Below are positions 47,720-59,728 of a DNA stretch of 64,000 bases, in pieces; the first letter of the stretch is position 1; every line of letters starts with the position of its first letter. This DNA is from Homalodisca vitripennis (taxonomy: Eukaryota; Arthropoda; Insecta; Hemiptera; Cicadellidae), in NCBI RefSeq assembly GCF_021130785.1, contig NC_060208.1, positions 49,788,501 through 49,852,500 of the forward strand, in the 5' to 3' direction. A program made the position numbers and the translations under genes. The notes beneath the pieces were generated by a model. It saw only the letters and a program-made list of their open reading frames with translations. It was not told the DNA's origin and did not search any database.

Positions 47720-48599
47720 GAAGGAACGAAAACGGAAGCAACAATTATTATCGGGGGGCATTAGAATTATTCATCAAACCATTCGGTCCGTGACTACGAT
47801 TTGAGAAAACGAGCGAGTGCACAAAGAAATACACGAGACAATAAATCCAATTTTTATGACATAAAACCGACGAGGGCACATCACATCTATATCTCACTGA
47901 CGATGTATATGATACTTATTAGAATATAAATAATGCTATAATTTTTAGATTGGGCCATGGGAATGTTATGATATAGCGAACATGGACTGGGAAGTAAGAA
48001 CATGCTCTTTACTGTATTGTATATCGTCTTTACATATGGATGAACTATCATGATGTAAGTATTGAAATTTGTTAGTATTATGGAAGTCGAGTTTAGTTTT
48101 TAATTTTCAATAACAACATCTATATCCATACAGTTTAAAAAACTGTATTGTTTTGAATCCAACCTCATTACAGATTTGTATATAGGTATAAATATTATTC
48201 CTCGGAGCAAAATGCTAAACTTAAATTTTGCCTTTGAAATATAATTAATTAGAACTAGAAAGTCAAAACCTGAGATAAAACACAATTTTCCTAAACCTCT
48301 GACCCTCTTAATCATGAGCACTGAAAAATAGGTTTCTGATGCATGAAATATGACTAATTCCATTTTTAACAAACATATCATAGGACCCTATCTTATTACT
48401 TTACAAGTGCTTTCACTATGAACTTCGACTTTGGACTTCCTCTCCGTTGCTCTGAAATATTTCAAGTATTACTGAAATCGTGGGAGCTATTCAATAAAAT
48501 ACACGGAATATTGCAGAGAAGTTGCGGGAAAAACCGCAGGTTTGTGCTAGAATTTTAAATAAAAATGTTATTGACTCTTCCTCACAAACTTTGAGAAAT
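47720..48599. other. AT-rich non-coding stretch
   Basis: No supported gene. A 93-codon hydrophobic frame on minus at 48100-48381 is probably chance. Confidence 0.45.
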
Positions 48600-48706
48600 A
48601 CTTCTCACAACTTATTCTTCTAACAACTTATTCTTCTTATTCTTCTTCTTCAACTTATTCTTCTCACTTATTCTTCTTCTCACAACTTATTCTTCTCACA
48701 AAGTAT
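48600..48706 (+). repeat. Minisatellite of CAACTTATTCTTCT units
   Basis: About seven irregular copies of (CACAA)CTTATTCTTCT in a pure pyrimidine-rich strand. No gene. Confidence 0.9.
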
Positions 48707-48709
48707 CTG

Positions 48710-50195
48710 ACCTTACATTTTCAACTAGGAGTTTATATTTTAGCTGACGTGAGGAGAACAATGAACTACTACATACTTCTTTGCCGGCCATTGTGGAACT
48801 TATATCGATAGTAATCCTTAGTATTCAATGTTCATACTCATGTTGGCGGTTTTTTAACTTCACAATTATTGTACTGCCGATCTCACGTACGATGCTCATA
48901 GTTCATTTTACAGCGGCGTTATTCCCTGTTTTAATACATTGGAAAACACGTGTAAATTAGTTCTTACATATGACAAAAAGTTTTGTAAAAATTTATATTC
49001 TCTAGATCCTTAACATGTAAGTTACAAAATTAATAAAGAGTAAAAATTTTTAATGTTATTTTGTAAACAAATTAATAATCATTAGGAATGTTGATCCTGG
49101 AAACTGTATCGTTATGTGAGACTTGGCTCTATACAGTATGTGCTCGTTTTACTTTGGTATGTCCAATATGTATCGTAATGTATTGCACTCCACAATTTAT
49201 ATCAGAATAGTTCACAATGATAGTTATAACAATCATCATTCACGGAAGTTTAACGCTCTATGGGTTAATAAGTAATACAATTAGATATCAGGTTATAATT
49301 TGGTAATTAATATAAAGTAGATAAAGCTCCGATAATGCAGAAAGGTAACTTATAAAATTCATTGACTATGAGTAGGATAGGTATTATAACAAGAAACCTT
49401 AGAACACGCAAATAAAAATGATTTAAATAAATACATAAATCAATAATCACACAAACAAGAAACAGAAAAACGAGTACAATGCAGACTTTATCAAATTTAA
49501 TCAATGGCACGTAACCCCGACAGGTTTTATCATCGACTTATTTTAATTTATACATCATTACTATATTTATGAAAATTATTTTTTAAATATGTGAATGATT
49601 CACATAAATATGATAATCTCATTAATTTAGTAATGGACTTACCTATCTAATTTAACTAGAAATACAATGGTAATTCCATTTGGGAAAAGAACCTATGAAA
49701 TTACCTTCAAGTACGGTCAGATATAACCAGAATAATTACAGAGGTACACTAAAAACAAAACAAAGGGCAATGGTCGGGCTACGTGCTGTAATTAGATAAC
49801 AGGTTCTAATTGGAACATTTAGCAAAACATGTTAGCCAAAGACCTTATACACTCTGTTTTTAATTTATTTTACTATACCAAATTTTACTTTTTTCATTAC
49901 GTACCTTTCCTCTACAGTATTTAAACCATTATGAAGACATGACTGAAAGACTAATCCTAAAGAAATGTACTGATAATTTTAACAGTTTATAAATGAAATT
50001 TATATTCTTATTAGGAATTATAATAAAGTTTTATTATGAAATAAAATTAATTATAGTTTTCTTATGTAGCTCATATCTCATCATGACGTGTTTTTTTTTG
50101 TTACGTAGTGTTTTATAAACAAAATTCAGGCAAATATTTCAGGATTCGGTTTACTGCACAAAAAAAAAAGAAATTAACTTAATAGGACTTGTGTC
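48710..50195. other. AT-rich non-coding stretch
   Basis: No supported gene or repeat up to the retrotransposon. Confidence 0.5.
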
Positions 50196-50204
50196 TAACA
50201 GTTA

Positions 50205-50660
50205 TTGGTTTTTTGGCTGTCTGTCCTTACGTCTGTCCTTAAGAAAAAGAGAAAGTCCGGATCTCAAGCTAATTGCTTAGCTCAAGTCTCTACGAGAACA
50301 ACTCCTGCGGTGGATACGGACAGTAAGGAGTCCCTCAGTTACCCTGTCATCCAGATAGAAAGCGATAGCCACGGCCGTCACCTGGCAGGGATCCTTGGAG
50401 CCTTGGTGCAACCATCAACTAAAGTTCTGGGGTTTTGCAAACCAGGAGCTGGCTTGCTAACGGTTGGATCTGGCGGTACATTATCTTCGGGATCCTGTGT
50501 TATATTAATCGCCGGCACCAACGATTTGGCGGAGGGAGGTGATAAAGTCATCTACGAGCATCTTGAAGGACGCTTGGTGAACCTTTTGGGGTCTTCCTCT
50601 AGGATTATTGTCGCTTCCCTTCCGCACCGCCATGACTTGCCACCATGCCATCCTATATAA
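50205..50660 (+). pseudogene. LINE ORF1 part 1: SGNH esterase, blocks I and III
   Basis: About 150 codons in frame, opening at a TTG without a convincing ATG. After a basic, Ser/Thr-rich leader, residues 50-60 hold the esterase nucleophile block (IESDSHGRH, Ser55; the family usually has GDSH) and residues 104-107 hold GTND. The frame ends at TAA (50658-50660), while the continuation lies in another frame from 50645, so a small indel near 50640-50655 breaks the gene. In CR1-like LINEs this esterase is thought to help membrane or RNP interaction; the exact role is unsettled. No PHD or zinc-finger is visible upstream, suggesting 5' truncation. Confidence 0.85.
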
Positions 50661-51043
50661 ACCAGCGCATTCTCCTGGTAAATGCATATATCGAGGAGCT
50701 ATGTGAGAGACATCCCCGTGTCGACTTTTTCGATTTCGCTGGCATCTCAAGACAGCATTTTACAAGGCATGGGATGCATCTTACGTTTCGTGGGAAGAAA
50801 GTCCTCGCGCGTCTGCTGTTGACTTGCGTTCGATCCGATGGAGGACAAAAATCGACTCAAGCGCCACGTTCGCTGCCGCCAGAACTGGACATGCTGAGCC
50901 CAAGTCCAGCTGACCTGCAGACTCCTCCATCGGAGGCTTCCAACCTCCAAACACCATCACGACAACAGCAGACCCACTCTCTGATGACGGAAGTTCCTCA
51001 TGTTTTTTTAGGGACCCCATTTCAAGGCGACGAGCAAAGTTGA
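50645..51043 (+). pseudogene. LINE ORF1 part 2: SGNH esterase C-terminus
   Basis: Continues the esterase after the frameshift: VDFFDFAGISRQHF then RHGMHLTFRGKKVLARLLL. The catalytic block V, normally D-x-x-H, here reads H-G-M-H: the His (residue 45) is kept but the Asp is replaced by His42. A Pro/Ser/Thr/Gln-rich tail follows to TGA at 51041-51043. ORF2 overlaps this stop. Confidence 0.85.
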
Positions 51044-52377
51044 CACACTCAATTCAAATTGGCGAAACAAATACAAAATTTCAAAATCAATTTGTATTAA
51101 GGCTGCTCCACCAAAACGCCCAATTCGCAACGAATAAATTGGAAGAAATCCAGCTCATGTGTGAAGATCTAAAGACAGATCTACTTGTTGTAACCGAAAA
51201 CGGTTTTAACAATAAAAACATTGAGCTATGCAAAATTCAAAATTTTAAATTGGCCAACTCGTATTGCCGTCATTATTCTAAAGGTGGGGGTGTTGCAATT
51301 TTTTTGAAACAAAGTTTCACTTCAGTTACGTATACGATAAAAGAAACGGAAGATAAACATTTTGAAGCAGCCGGGATTAAACTTCAAACCCAAAATTCAA
51401 AATTGGTCGTCATCGGCATCTATAGGTCTCCCAGTGTAAACGAAGACATATTTTTTTCAAAATTAGAATCCTTGTTGATGGACCTGACTCACCATGACCT
51501 CGACTTCGTCCTGATGGGCGATTTCAATATTAACGCTTTGGACAACAACCACCAATTCACCAAACGTCTAGCCGACTTGCTAAGGTCTTTTGATCTTGAA
51601 TTATTAATAAAAACCCCCACAAGAATAACAGCAACGTCACAATCGGCTATCGATAATATCATTTCCAACCTTCCCAATGTCGCAGTGTCTGTGGTTAATA
51701 CAGCGATTTCAGACCACTATGGTCAAGAAGCTATAATCAGCGGGAAGAAATTCAAACGCGAGCCCAAAATTGTTAAAACAGTAAGAGACACAAGGCCAGA
51801 AAATATCGCCATCCTCAATGCTTCACTTGCAAAAGAAAAGTGGGAATTTTTAAATTCTTCTCAATCTGTAGAGCAGTTTATCAAAATTTTCGACAATTGT
51901 CTTAATTTTCATCTTAATGTCTGCTGCCCTACAAAAACTATCAAAGTTTGTCATAAAAACATGAAAAATAATTGGATTACCAAAGGCATCCTGATTTCGA
52001 GAGAAAAACTTAAATTTTTATCCGAAATTAACAGAAACACAAAAGACAATAACTTTAAAGTTTTTTTCCGTAACTATAAAAAGATTTATAGAAAAGTTAT
52101 TCAAGCGGCAAAATCATATGATACATTAAATTCGATAAAGTCTTCCAAAAACATTTCAAAACCCATTTTGGGCATTATTAACAATAAAGTCAAAGATTCG
52201 AAAAAATTCCAAATTAAAATTGGGGATCGAATTGTGGATGATGAGATTAAGGTGGCAAATGACTTTAACAAATTTTTTGGTAATGTAGCCTGTGAGCAGG
52301 GCCCTCGTCCGTCATCACATCAAGTAAAACCCATTCAAAGACAAAGTCCAGTAACCTCAATAGACACCTGTCGTTGA
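51040..52377 (+). pseudogene. LINE ORF2 part 1: AP endonuclease and RT N-terminus
   Basis: A 445-codon frame starting at a TTG that overlaps the ORF1 stop (TTGA); the frame is also open upstream, so the true start is uncertain. Residues about 20-230 are an exonuclease-endonuclease-phosphatase domain with Asn26, Thr-Glu at 52-53, YRSP at 128-131, GDFN at 160-163, SAIDNI at 202-207 and SDH at 224-226, all matching the apurinic-type endonuclease that nicks target DNA. Residues 230-445 are the linker before the reverse transcriptase. It ends at a TGA (52375-52377) caused by a frame change; the protein resumes in the next frame. Confidence 0.92.
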
Positions 52378-52384
52378 GGAAGAG

Positions 52385-53149
52385 GTGGATAGAATCATTC
52401 AGCAGCTTCCATCGAAAAAGTCCAATGATACTAATTTAATGTCAATGTGGCTCATCAAGCAGTGCTCTAAGCATATTGTGAGGCCTTTGACTGTATTAGT
52501 TAATCTGTCATTTCGCACAGGAGTTTTCCCCTCGCTCCTAAAAATCTCAAAAGTAATCCCTATTTTCAAAAAAGACGATCCCACACTCATCAATAGTTAT
52601 CGGCCTGTCTCGATTTTGCCTGTAATAAGCAAAATATTCGAAAAGCTTTTTTTATTACGAATGCTTCAGTTTCTTAACAAATACAATCAGCTCTCAAATG
52701 AACAATTTGGATTCAGAAAGGGCAAATCAACGATAGACGCAATTGTGAGTCTTGTTGAGACGATTGTAGAGGGGCTAGAGAGTCGAAATCACACGTTAAG
52801 TGTGTTTCTCGATCTATCTAAAGCATTCGATTGTGTTTACCATCTTACGCTGCTTGACAAATTGGGGTCCCATGGCATTCGAGGCGTGCCGCTCTTGTGG
52901 CTTAGTTCATTTTTAAGCCACAGATCTCAAGTTGTCCAAATTTCAAACCATGTTTCTAATTCAATCAAAATTATTTATGGAGTCCCTCAAGGATCAATTC
53001 TCAGCCCTATTCTGTTCCTGCTCTATGTCAATGACATAGAATCATCACTACCACACGGAAGAATCGTGCAGTATGCGGATGATACGACTCTATGTTTTAA
53101 TGAAACAACAAAATCAGTTTTAGTTGCACCTACACCTTTGTTGCAGTAA
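52385..53149 (+). pseudogene. LINE ORF2 part 2: reverse transcriptase core
   Basis: A 254-codon frame beginning mid-protein (GTG, not a true start). Reverse-transcriptase motifs are in order: SYRPVSILPVISKIFEKL (71-88), FGFRKGKSTIDAI (108-120), LDLSKAFD (142-149, catalytic Asp143), GVPQGSILSPILF (199-211) and YADD (230-233). It copies the element's RNA onto nicked target DNA. The catalytic residues are intact although the gene is frameshifted on both sides; it ends at TAA 53147-53149. Confidence 0.95.
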
Positions 53150-53157
53150 ACAGTTGT

Positions 53158-53934
53158 GTGCAACATTTTCATAGCCTCAATCTAAAAACAAATTCTTCAA
53201 AATCCAATGTTATAAATTTTTCTTTGCGCTCGACAGACTGCGAATATGGCCCGGCCATCGTGTTGGATGAGGCCATATTAGAAGAGGTCTGTTCCTCGAA
53301 ATTCCTTGGAATTTACCTTGATCAAGGTTTGACATGGAATTTTCATATCGATTACGTTTGCTCCAAATTAGCCTCAGGCATTTATGTGCTGAGGTCTCTA
53401 GCTAAATACTGCCCTATTCAGGTTATGATGACGGCTTATTATGGCTTGATCTACCCACCTATGGACTAGTGCTGTGGGGTGCATGTGCAAGTAACCAATT
53501 TTTAAGAGCGTTCAAGCTTCAAAAACGAGCGATACGCATCATTGCAAAATTAAAATTATGAGAGTCGTGCAGGCCAGCTTTCAAAAGATTGCAACTGTTG
53601 ACTCTGCCAAGGCTCTACATTTTAGAAACGACGTCATATTGTATGCTTAAATGCACCTTGACCAACGGACGGGATGTTCACTCGTACGAGACAAGAGGCA
53701 GAGAAAACTACCGAACTAGGAGACACAGGACGGTAGTTCATGAACGTTTGCCCTCACAAGCAGGAGTTAATCTCATCAACAGCTTGCCAGATGAAATTAA
53801 AAATTCACCTACGCATAAAAAATTTAAAAACTCGTTTGAAACGCTATTTAGTGTCCAATGCTTTTTATAGCGTGAACGAGTTTATGACATATAACTGGGA
53901 GACCGCACAATCAGAAGACTTGCTCTCGAATTGA
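53158..53934 (+). pseudogene. LINE ORF2 part 3: RT thumb and C-terminus, frameshifted
   Basis: The first piece (53158-53469) carries the thumb motif SSKFLGIYLDQGLTWNFHI. The second (53589-53870) carries the typical C-terminal region with YETRGRENYRTRRHRT and AGVNLINSLPDEIKNSPTHK. The last (to 53934) shifts frame again and ends LKRYLVSNAFYSVNEF... LLSN. Frame changes occur near 53150, 53465 and 53830. This is the normal C-terminus for the group, so the 3' end of the element is complete. Confidence 0.88.
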
Positions 53935-54098
53935 GGTGGGTAAAAATTGGCGATGAATGGAGCAGAGTGAGTGTCAAAATGTATGTATGAATGAGAGTTC
54001 GATGTAAACATGTGTGTCAAAATTATTAGATACTTGACGTTTGCTATACAAATGTACTATTTGTCTCCGCAATAAATACTTGACTATTGACTATTGAC

Positions 54099-55345
54099 GT
54101 TATCTTAGTTTTACATTATCTTTTTTTAAATATTGAAGACTATTTAAATTGGTAACTCAGTATACGATAGAATCGGAAATGCCTTTGGCCGAACGGTATA
54201 AGATGTCAGGTTTTGAATCTGAGTTATAAATACCACAAGATCAAATCCTATCTGTGTCTGTAAAAAAACTTTCTATCAGTACCATCGACCTTGTACTGTA
54301 ACGACTCTCCCTCTTATTCTTTTTGATAAGATTCTCACACAGGCCAGTAACCCATGAGGAAAGGCATAGTAAGGTTTAAAAGGGGATAAAAAAAGAAATA
54401 ATAATCAATGTGTAACGAATATTCTTATTTTAATGTAATATACTTATCCCATACTTTTATATCTCATTCAACGACATTTAATACCATAAGAGTCTTAAAT
54501 GAAAAATTCATATAGTTTAATTCTGTATATAAAAATTTGACCAGAGTATTCAAAGTCTAGTATTATATAGTCAGGACAGACTGTATAGTTATATAAGTAA
54601 AGCAATTACGCTCGTAATGCTTCCCTTCCAAATTACAATTATTAAAAGATGTGTCTATGGATAGGAATAATTTCCAGTAAAATACATAAGAAAAGTTTAG
54701 TACGCGATTTAAAATGGATATGATATGAATGTTACAATGGTTTAATACCATGAAAATGCCAACAAAGACAGTACAAATCTATGATATCTGTAGCCATCCA
54801 TACCAATTAAATTAATAGTTTATAAAGTGGACGCTACATGCGCTGGTTACATGGAAATTTTCATGTAACAGATATTTGTGGTACAATACAACAAAAAATT
54901 ATGCACATTTTCTAGATGAAAACATTATTTATAAAACTTTAATTTATGTTAGTTAATTAAATCATCCATAATTTTAATCAGAGTAAATTGATAATTTATT
55001 GTTACACAATTATAATTTATAGGTTTTTAAACAAAGGCAATTTGTAGTAAAAATTTAACACATTTCTAAACGCTCATTTACTACAAAAAAATTAATCTTA
55101 AAAACGTTATGGTATATTCAGCATTTTAGATATATAGCGATTTTAGAGTCCGTTATTCAACGCCACAATGTATTTACGGCTGTTAATAGAGATTTATTTC
55201 ATTACTAATGATACAGACTGATATTTTAAAACGTTTTTATTGCCATGGATACAAGGCTACAATAAAACGGTGGAGAGGGATATGTATAATGTACACAATG
55301 AAGGAACAGGATGTTTCGTTCACTATCCTTCCATCGTCAAAAACA
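54099..55345. other. AT-rich non-coding stretch
   Basis: No supported gene. A degenerate prelude to the satellite (GATATGTATAATGTACACAA) is seen at about 55270-55300. Confidence 0.5.
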
Positions 55346-56695
55346 AACTTCAAACAAAGTACACAATGAGCAAGACTAATCCCTCCTTGATGGTGCAATT
55401 ACCATGGTAACAACACAACTATTCCTACAGCATGGTACAGAGCGGTATGTATAATGTACACAGTGAGTACGACTAATCCCTCCTTGATGGTGCCATTACC
55501 ATAGTAACAACGCAACGCTTCCTACGGCATCGGTATGTATAATGTACACAGTGAGTACGACTAATCCCTCCTTGATGGTGCCATTGCCATAGTAACAACG
55601 CAACGCTTCCTACGGCATCGGTATGTATAATGTACACAGTGAGTACGACTAATCCCTCCTTGATGGTGCCATTACCATAGTAACAACGCAACGCTTCCTA
55701 CGGCATCGGTATGTATAATGTACACAGTGAGTACGACTAATCCCTCCTTGATGGTGCCATTACCATAGTAACAACGCAACGCTTCCTACGGCATCGGTAT
55801 GTATAATGTACACAGTGAGTACGACTAATCCCTCCTTGATGGTGCTATTACCATAGTAACAACGCAACGCTTCCTACGGCATCGGTATGTATAATGTACA
55901 CAGTGAGTACGACTAATCCCTCCTTGATGGTGCCATTGCCATAGTAACAACGCAACGCTTCCTACGGCATGGTACAGAGCGGTATGTATAATGTACACAG
56001 TGAGTACGACTAATCCCTCCTTGATGGTGCCATTACCATAGTAACAACGCAACGCTTCCTACGGCATCGGTATGTATAATGTACACAGTGAGTACGACTA
56101 ATCCCTCCTTGATGGTGCCATTGCCATAGTAACAACGCAACGCTTCCTACAGCATGGTACAGAGCGGTATGTATAATGTACACAGTGAGTACGACTAATC
56201 CCTCCTTGATGGTGCCATTACCATAGTAACAACGCAACGCTTCCTACGGCATCGGTATGTATAATGTACACAGTGAGTACGACTAATCCCTCCTTGATAG
56301 TGCCATTGCCATAGTAACAACGCAACGCTTCCTACGGCATGGTACAGAGCGGTATGTATAATTTACACAGTGAGTACGACTAATCCCTCCTTGATGGTGC
56401 CATTACCATAGTAACAACGCAATGCTTCCTACTGCATGGCACAGAGCAGTATGTATAATTTACACAGTGAGTACGACTAATCCCTCCTTGATGGTGCCAT
56501 TACCATAGTAACAACGCAATGCTTCCTACAGCATGGCACAGAGCAGTATGTATAATTTACACAGTGAGTACGACTAATCCCTCCTTGATGGTGCCATTAC
56601 CATAGTAACAACGCAGTGCTTCCTACAGCATGGCACAGAGCAGTATGTATAATGTACACAGTGAGTACGCTAATCCCTCCTTGATGGTGCGGTTG
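55346..56695 (+). repeat. Satellite array of 88- and 97-bp units with X-box-like motif
   Basis: About 15 units start at 55346, 55443, 55531, 55619, 55707, 55795, 55883, 55980, 56068, 56165, 56253, 56350, 56447, 56544 and 56641. Spacings are 97, then 88 five times, then 97, 88, 97, 88, 97, 97, 97, 97. The difference is a 9-bp GGTACAGAG-type insertion before CGGTATGTATAATGTACACA. Every full unit has ATTACCATAGTAAC or ATTGCCATAGTAAC (e.g. 55495-55508), matching the RFX X-box pattern RYYNYYWWRRNRAC; the first unit has ATTACCATGGTAAC. Open frames on minus are artefacts of the repeat. Confidence 0.95.
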
Positions 56696-57099
56696 GCGCT
56701 TAGGGACACATATTACACGAGCTACAAGGTCCCAGAAATATTAAAGCAGCTGCCTAAGTACATCTGTTGCTCCCAAAGCGAGTTTATATTATTGACATAA
56801 ATAATATTAAGCTTACATAACTTTTCATCTAAGTAATATAGTTTATATCTAGGCGTAATATACATAAATATAGCGGTTGTAAAACCCTACATTTATTTAT
56901 TGAGAGATTTATAATATATTATAAGTTTGTACAACACCTCCAAAACAATTAGTTGTAGTGTAATAAATGTACTGCAATAATATATTATTAAGAAGTATGG
57001 ATAAACATTATTTATTTTATTATGCATGACAACATGACGTACGATTGTTACGTTGTCTGATAAGTCTAACAGTTGGTGTCTTGTGCCGAACAAAATACA

Positions 57100-57148
57100 A
57101 AATGTTCGTGATATGAATGTTCGTGATGTTCGTGGTTGATAACCACGA
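57100..57148 (+). repeat. Triple TGTTCGTGAT repeat with hairpin
   Basis: TGTTCGTGAT at 57103 and 57118 and TGTTCGTGGT at 57127, the last forming a perfect TCGTGGTT-GAT-AACCACGA hairpin (57130-57148). Confidence 0.7.
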
Positions 57149-57289
57149 TTAAAAAGGACAGTACAAAAAATAGTGAAGTAACAACATATGTACATGCCTT
57201 AAAGTATTATGATAATCTGTAAAACAGGGAGAATTGGCTACCTTGATATTTTAACAACAGGTTGATATAAACCCAACCTAGTTGTCTTT

Positions 57290-57960
57290 TGAGAAGTGTG
57301 CTTCTCTGATCTGTGTATATACATAAATTTTCTTGATCGAGAAACATTGAAAAATCAACTGCAACAAAATATACTAAGAGATTTTAAAATAAATTAGAGA
57401 TAAATATAGACGGTTTGAATTATTTTCTTGGATGTGGCAACAAGGCAAACTCAACATTGGCGCGGATATATATTTCACTTGAACCAGCAGTGGTCATACG
57501 CGTGCAACATCTACTAAATTGCGTGCTAAGCAGCGGGGAACTGCTAGCAGTGCAGATATAAAAGACAAAGTAGTCTGACTTTTACTATACATTTAAAAAA
57601 CTGTTTTGAAACCTAAGAGTATCTTAGTTATCTCTTGACGGAAGTAAGCTTGTCAGAGCTGTGTATATATATGTATATATAAAATATATAGAAGTAAATA
57701 AATATATATATGATAAATAAATAAATATAATATGTATATATATGATCTTTATTAGGGAAAAGGAAAAATCTGCTATGGAACAAATATAATATGACCGGAG
57801 TAATTAAAATGAATGTAATATACTTTTAAAAATATATTCTTGTTCGTTGCAAGAAGGCAAACTAAACATTAGCGTCAAAAATAGAATTTACTCGAACTAC
57901 AAGTGCATATACACGTGCAAAATCTACAAAATTGGGTGCGAATCCGCGGGTAACTACTAG
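57290..57960 (+). mobile_element. Two tandem Helitron-like 3' portions
   Basis: 57290-57547 ends AGCAGCGGGGAACTG then CTAG; 57548-57960 ends GCGAATCCGCGGGTAACTA then CTAG|T. Both contain the TTCTTG(A/G)...GGCAACAAGGCAAACT block and a CAGTGGTCATACGCGTGC / AAGTGCATATACACGTGC block. The second has an internal TA-rich tract. No 5' TC end was found for either, so they are truncated or nested copies. Confidence 0.45.
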
Positions 57961-59595
57961 TAATTTAGACAATAAATTGGAAATTTAATTATTAATGGAG
58001 TTTGCTTTGAAGATAACATTATTGATAGTCTTTCTATGAAAATCAATACAATTACGAATGATACATTATAAAATGCGTAACTGAACATAACTAAAAACCT
58101 AATATCACATAAGGTCGACACTGGAGAATAAAGAAATACAGAATAGATAGAAAGGAATAGTAAGAAATAAAATTAACGAAATGAAAATAATCTACTTTAA
58201 GTATTATATAGATTGGCCATAGTCTTGCTATTAATTGTTGCTCAACTCTTTTAATTTTTTAGAAGGCTTTGTTAGCTTAAAATGTAATGTTCTTGAAAGC
58301 TTACAAATATATTATGTTAATTTAGTGTAGATTTTAAATACAGGTATGGATACAAGCTGCAATATGAATTAGCTGTAAATATTCAGCCTTTTTCTTGAAT
58401 TGTGATTTCACAGAAAATATTAAAAAGGTTTTCTCTTGGTAAAGTAAATCGGAAAAGGTAAATTCATGATGCTTTAAACCGATTTATGAGTGCAATTAAT
58501 CTTTTCCATAGGCAGGGAGAAAAGTTTTCTTAAAGCTTGACAACCCACACTTTTAATGACGATGTAGAAGTAATGACAAAACTTGAGTAATGACCTCCCC
58601 TTTAAGTGCTCTTTTCGATAACTCTATTCATCACTATTGGAGTATGGGAAAAATGTATCTTATTGAAATATTAGGATGGGATTAAACACAACATATACAA
58701 TATGATATGTATTTCAGTGTATTCTGTATACAAATCTAACTTTTATAGTTTTATAGTATAACATTATACTATTGACTACCAGTTACCCGTGATGTACGTA
58801 ATTTCATATCGGATGAAAAGGACGTAAGATACTTATACGATTTGGCATAATAGATAAATAACAGTACAATAAACAGGAATGGACACTTATCTTAGTTGGT
58901 CACTGGAAGAGAGAAACACGTTTTATAAATACGAGTATCAATAAAATAAATCAAATTTCGCTGTAAGATTTTAATGGACAGCTCGAACAATTTAAGTTGT
59001 GCTTTAAATATTTTAGGTCAGAGTAAATGAATCAGGAAATTGAAGTCCGTATTTTTTAGTGAAATTACTTTCGATGTAATACAATGAAGCCTAATGATAA
59101 TTTTGAGTAGGAAGTAGGCGTATTAAAGTTCATGTTATTTCAGTGTACATGATTAATAAAATAAAAAGTTAAACAATTTTGACTGGGACTTATTTTAAGT
59201 TTTGGGGGTGTAGGACCATGTCTGGTTCAAATGAATTGTATTTCAGATGGGGATTGTAGAGTTTGTCTTGCAGGCATTATACAAAGTACTTAAATACGTA
59301 TTTATGTGAAGCCTATTTCAGTTAAAAATTTCCGTCTCTTATAATCTATTTACAGTGGAAGGTATTTCCAGTACAGTACTGTGACGTTTTCAAAGCTACA
59401 TTAGTTGATTTTTTTTATTGAAACTTAAATGAACTTTTGGGAAAGAAATATTGGGATTTAATTTTAATTAGATTGTGAGAAGTTAGGTTAAAAAACGAAT
59501 ATGTAATCCTTTGGCAAGTTAGTGCTGGTAACTTTAAAATTTATTAGGAAGGCGGTTCACTGCCTTGAATTGATCAAAGCTTGTCTTGTGTACTG
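57961..59595. other. AT-rich non-coding stretch
   Basis: No supported gene or repeat. Confidence 0.5.
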
Positions 59596-59599
59596 CAGT

Positions 59600-59728
59600 T
59601 ACGTCAGATCTGAGAGGGCTATTGTTTCTCAAGTTGGATACGGCTGGGCCAATGACAGAACGCCGCGGATGTCCATCAGAAGGGGGAGGAAAGGGAACTA
59701 TAAAAACTGCCAGCTCATAATTTTCGGC
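59600..59728 (+). promoter_or_regulatory. Candidate Pol II promoter
   Basis: Within about 110 bp the plus strand shows TACGTCA (CRE-like, 59600), CCAAT (59649-59653), a GC-rich stretch and TATAAAA (59699-59705). Transcription would start about 30 bp after the TATA box, near 59729. The arrangement and local GC rise are unusual for this window. It could be a host promoter or the promoter of a solo LTR. Confidence 0.35.

Larger units (their letters stand above)
50196..54098 (+). mobile_element. CR1-group non-LTR retrotransposon, decayed
   Basis: Ordered modules are SGNH esterase ORF1, then ORF2 with AP endonuclease and reverse transcriptase. An esterase in ORF1 is known from CR1-like clades. 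The 3' UTR ends with AATAAA (54071-54076) and a short TTGACTA-type microsatellite tail rather than poly(A), also typical of that group. The 5' end is not defined and the N-terminal part of ORF1 looks missing. At least five frame disruptions show the copy is dead. Base composition is GC-richer than the flanks. No clear target duplication was found. Confidence 0.93.

Noticed and set aside
50505..51020. Minus-strand frames over LINE ORF1
   Set aside because: Antisense shadows of the esterase frame in GC-rich sequence.
55473..56237. Three similar 72-75 residue proteins on the minus strand
   Set aside because: They are the satellite unit read in a frame that stays open; no start context or homology.
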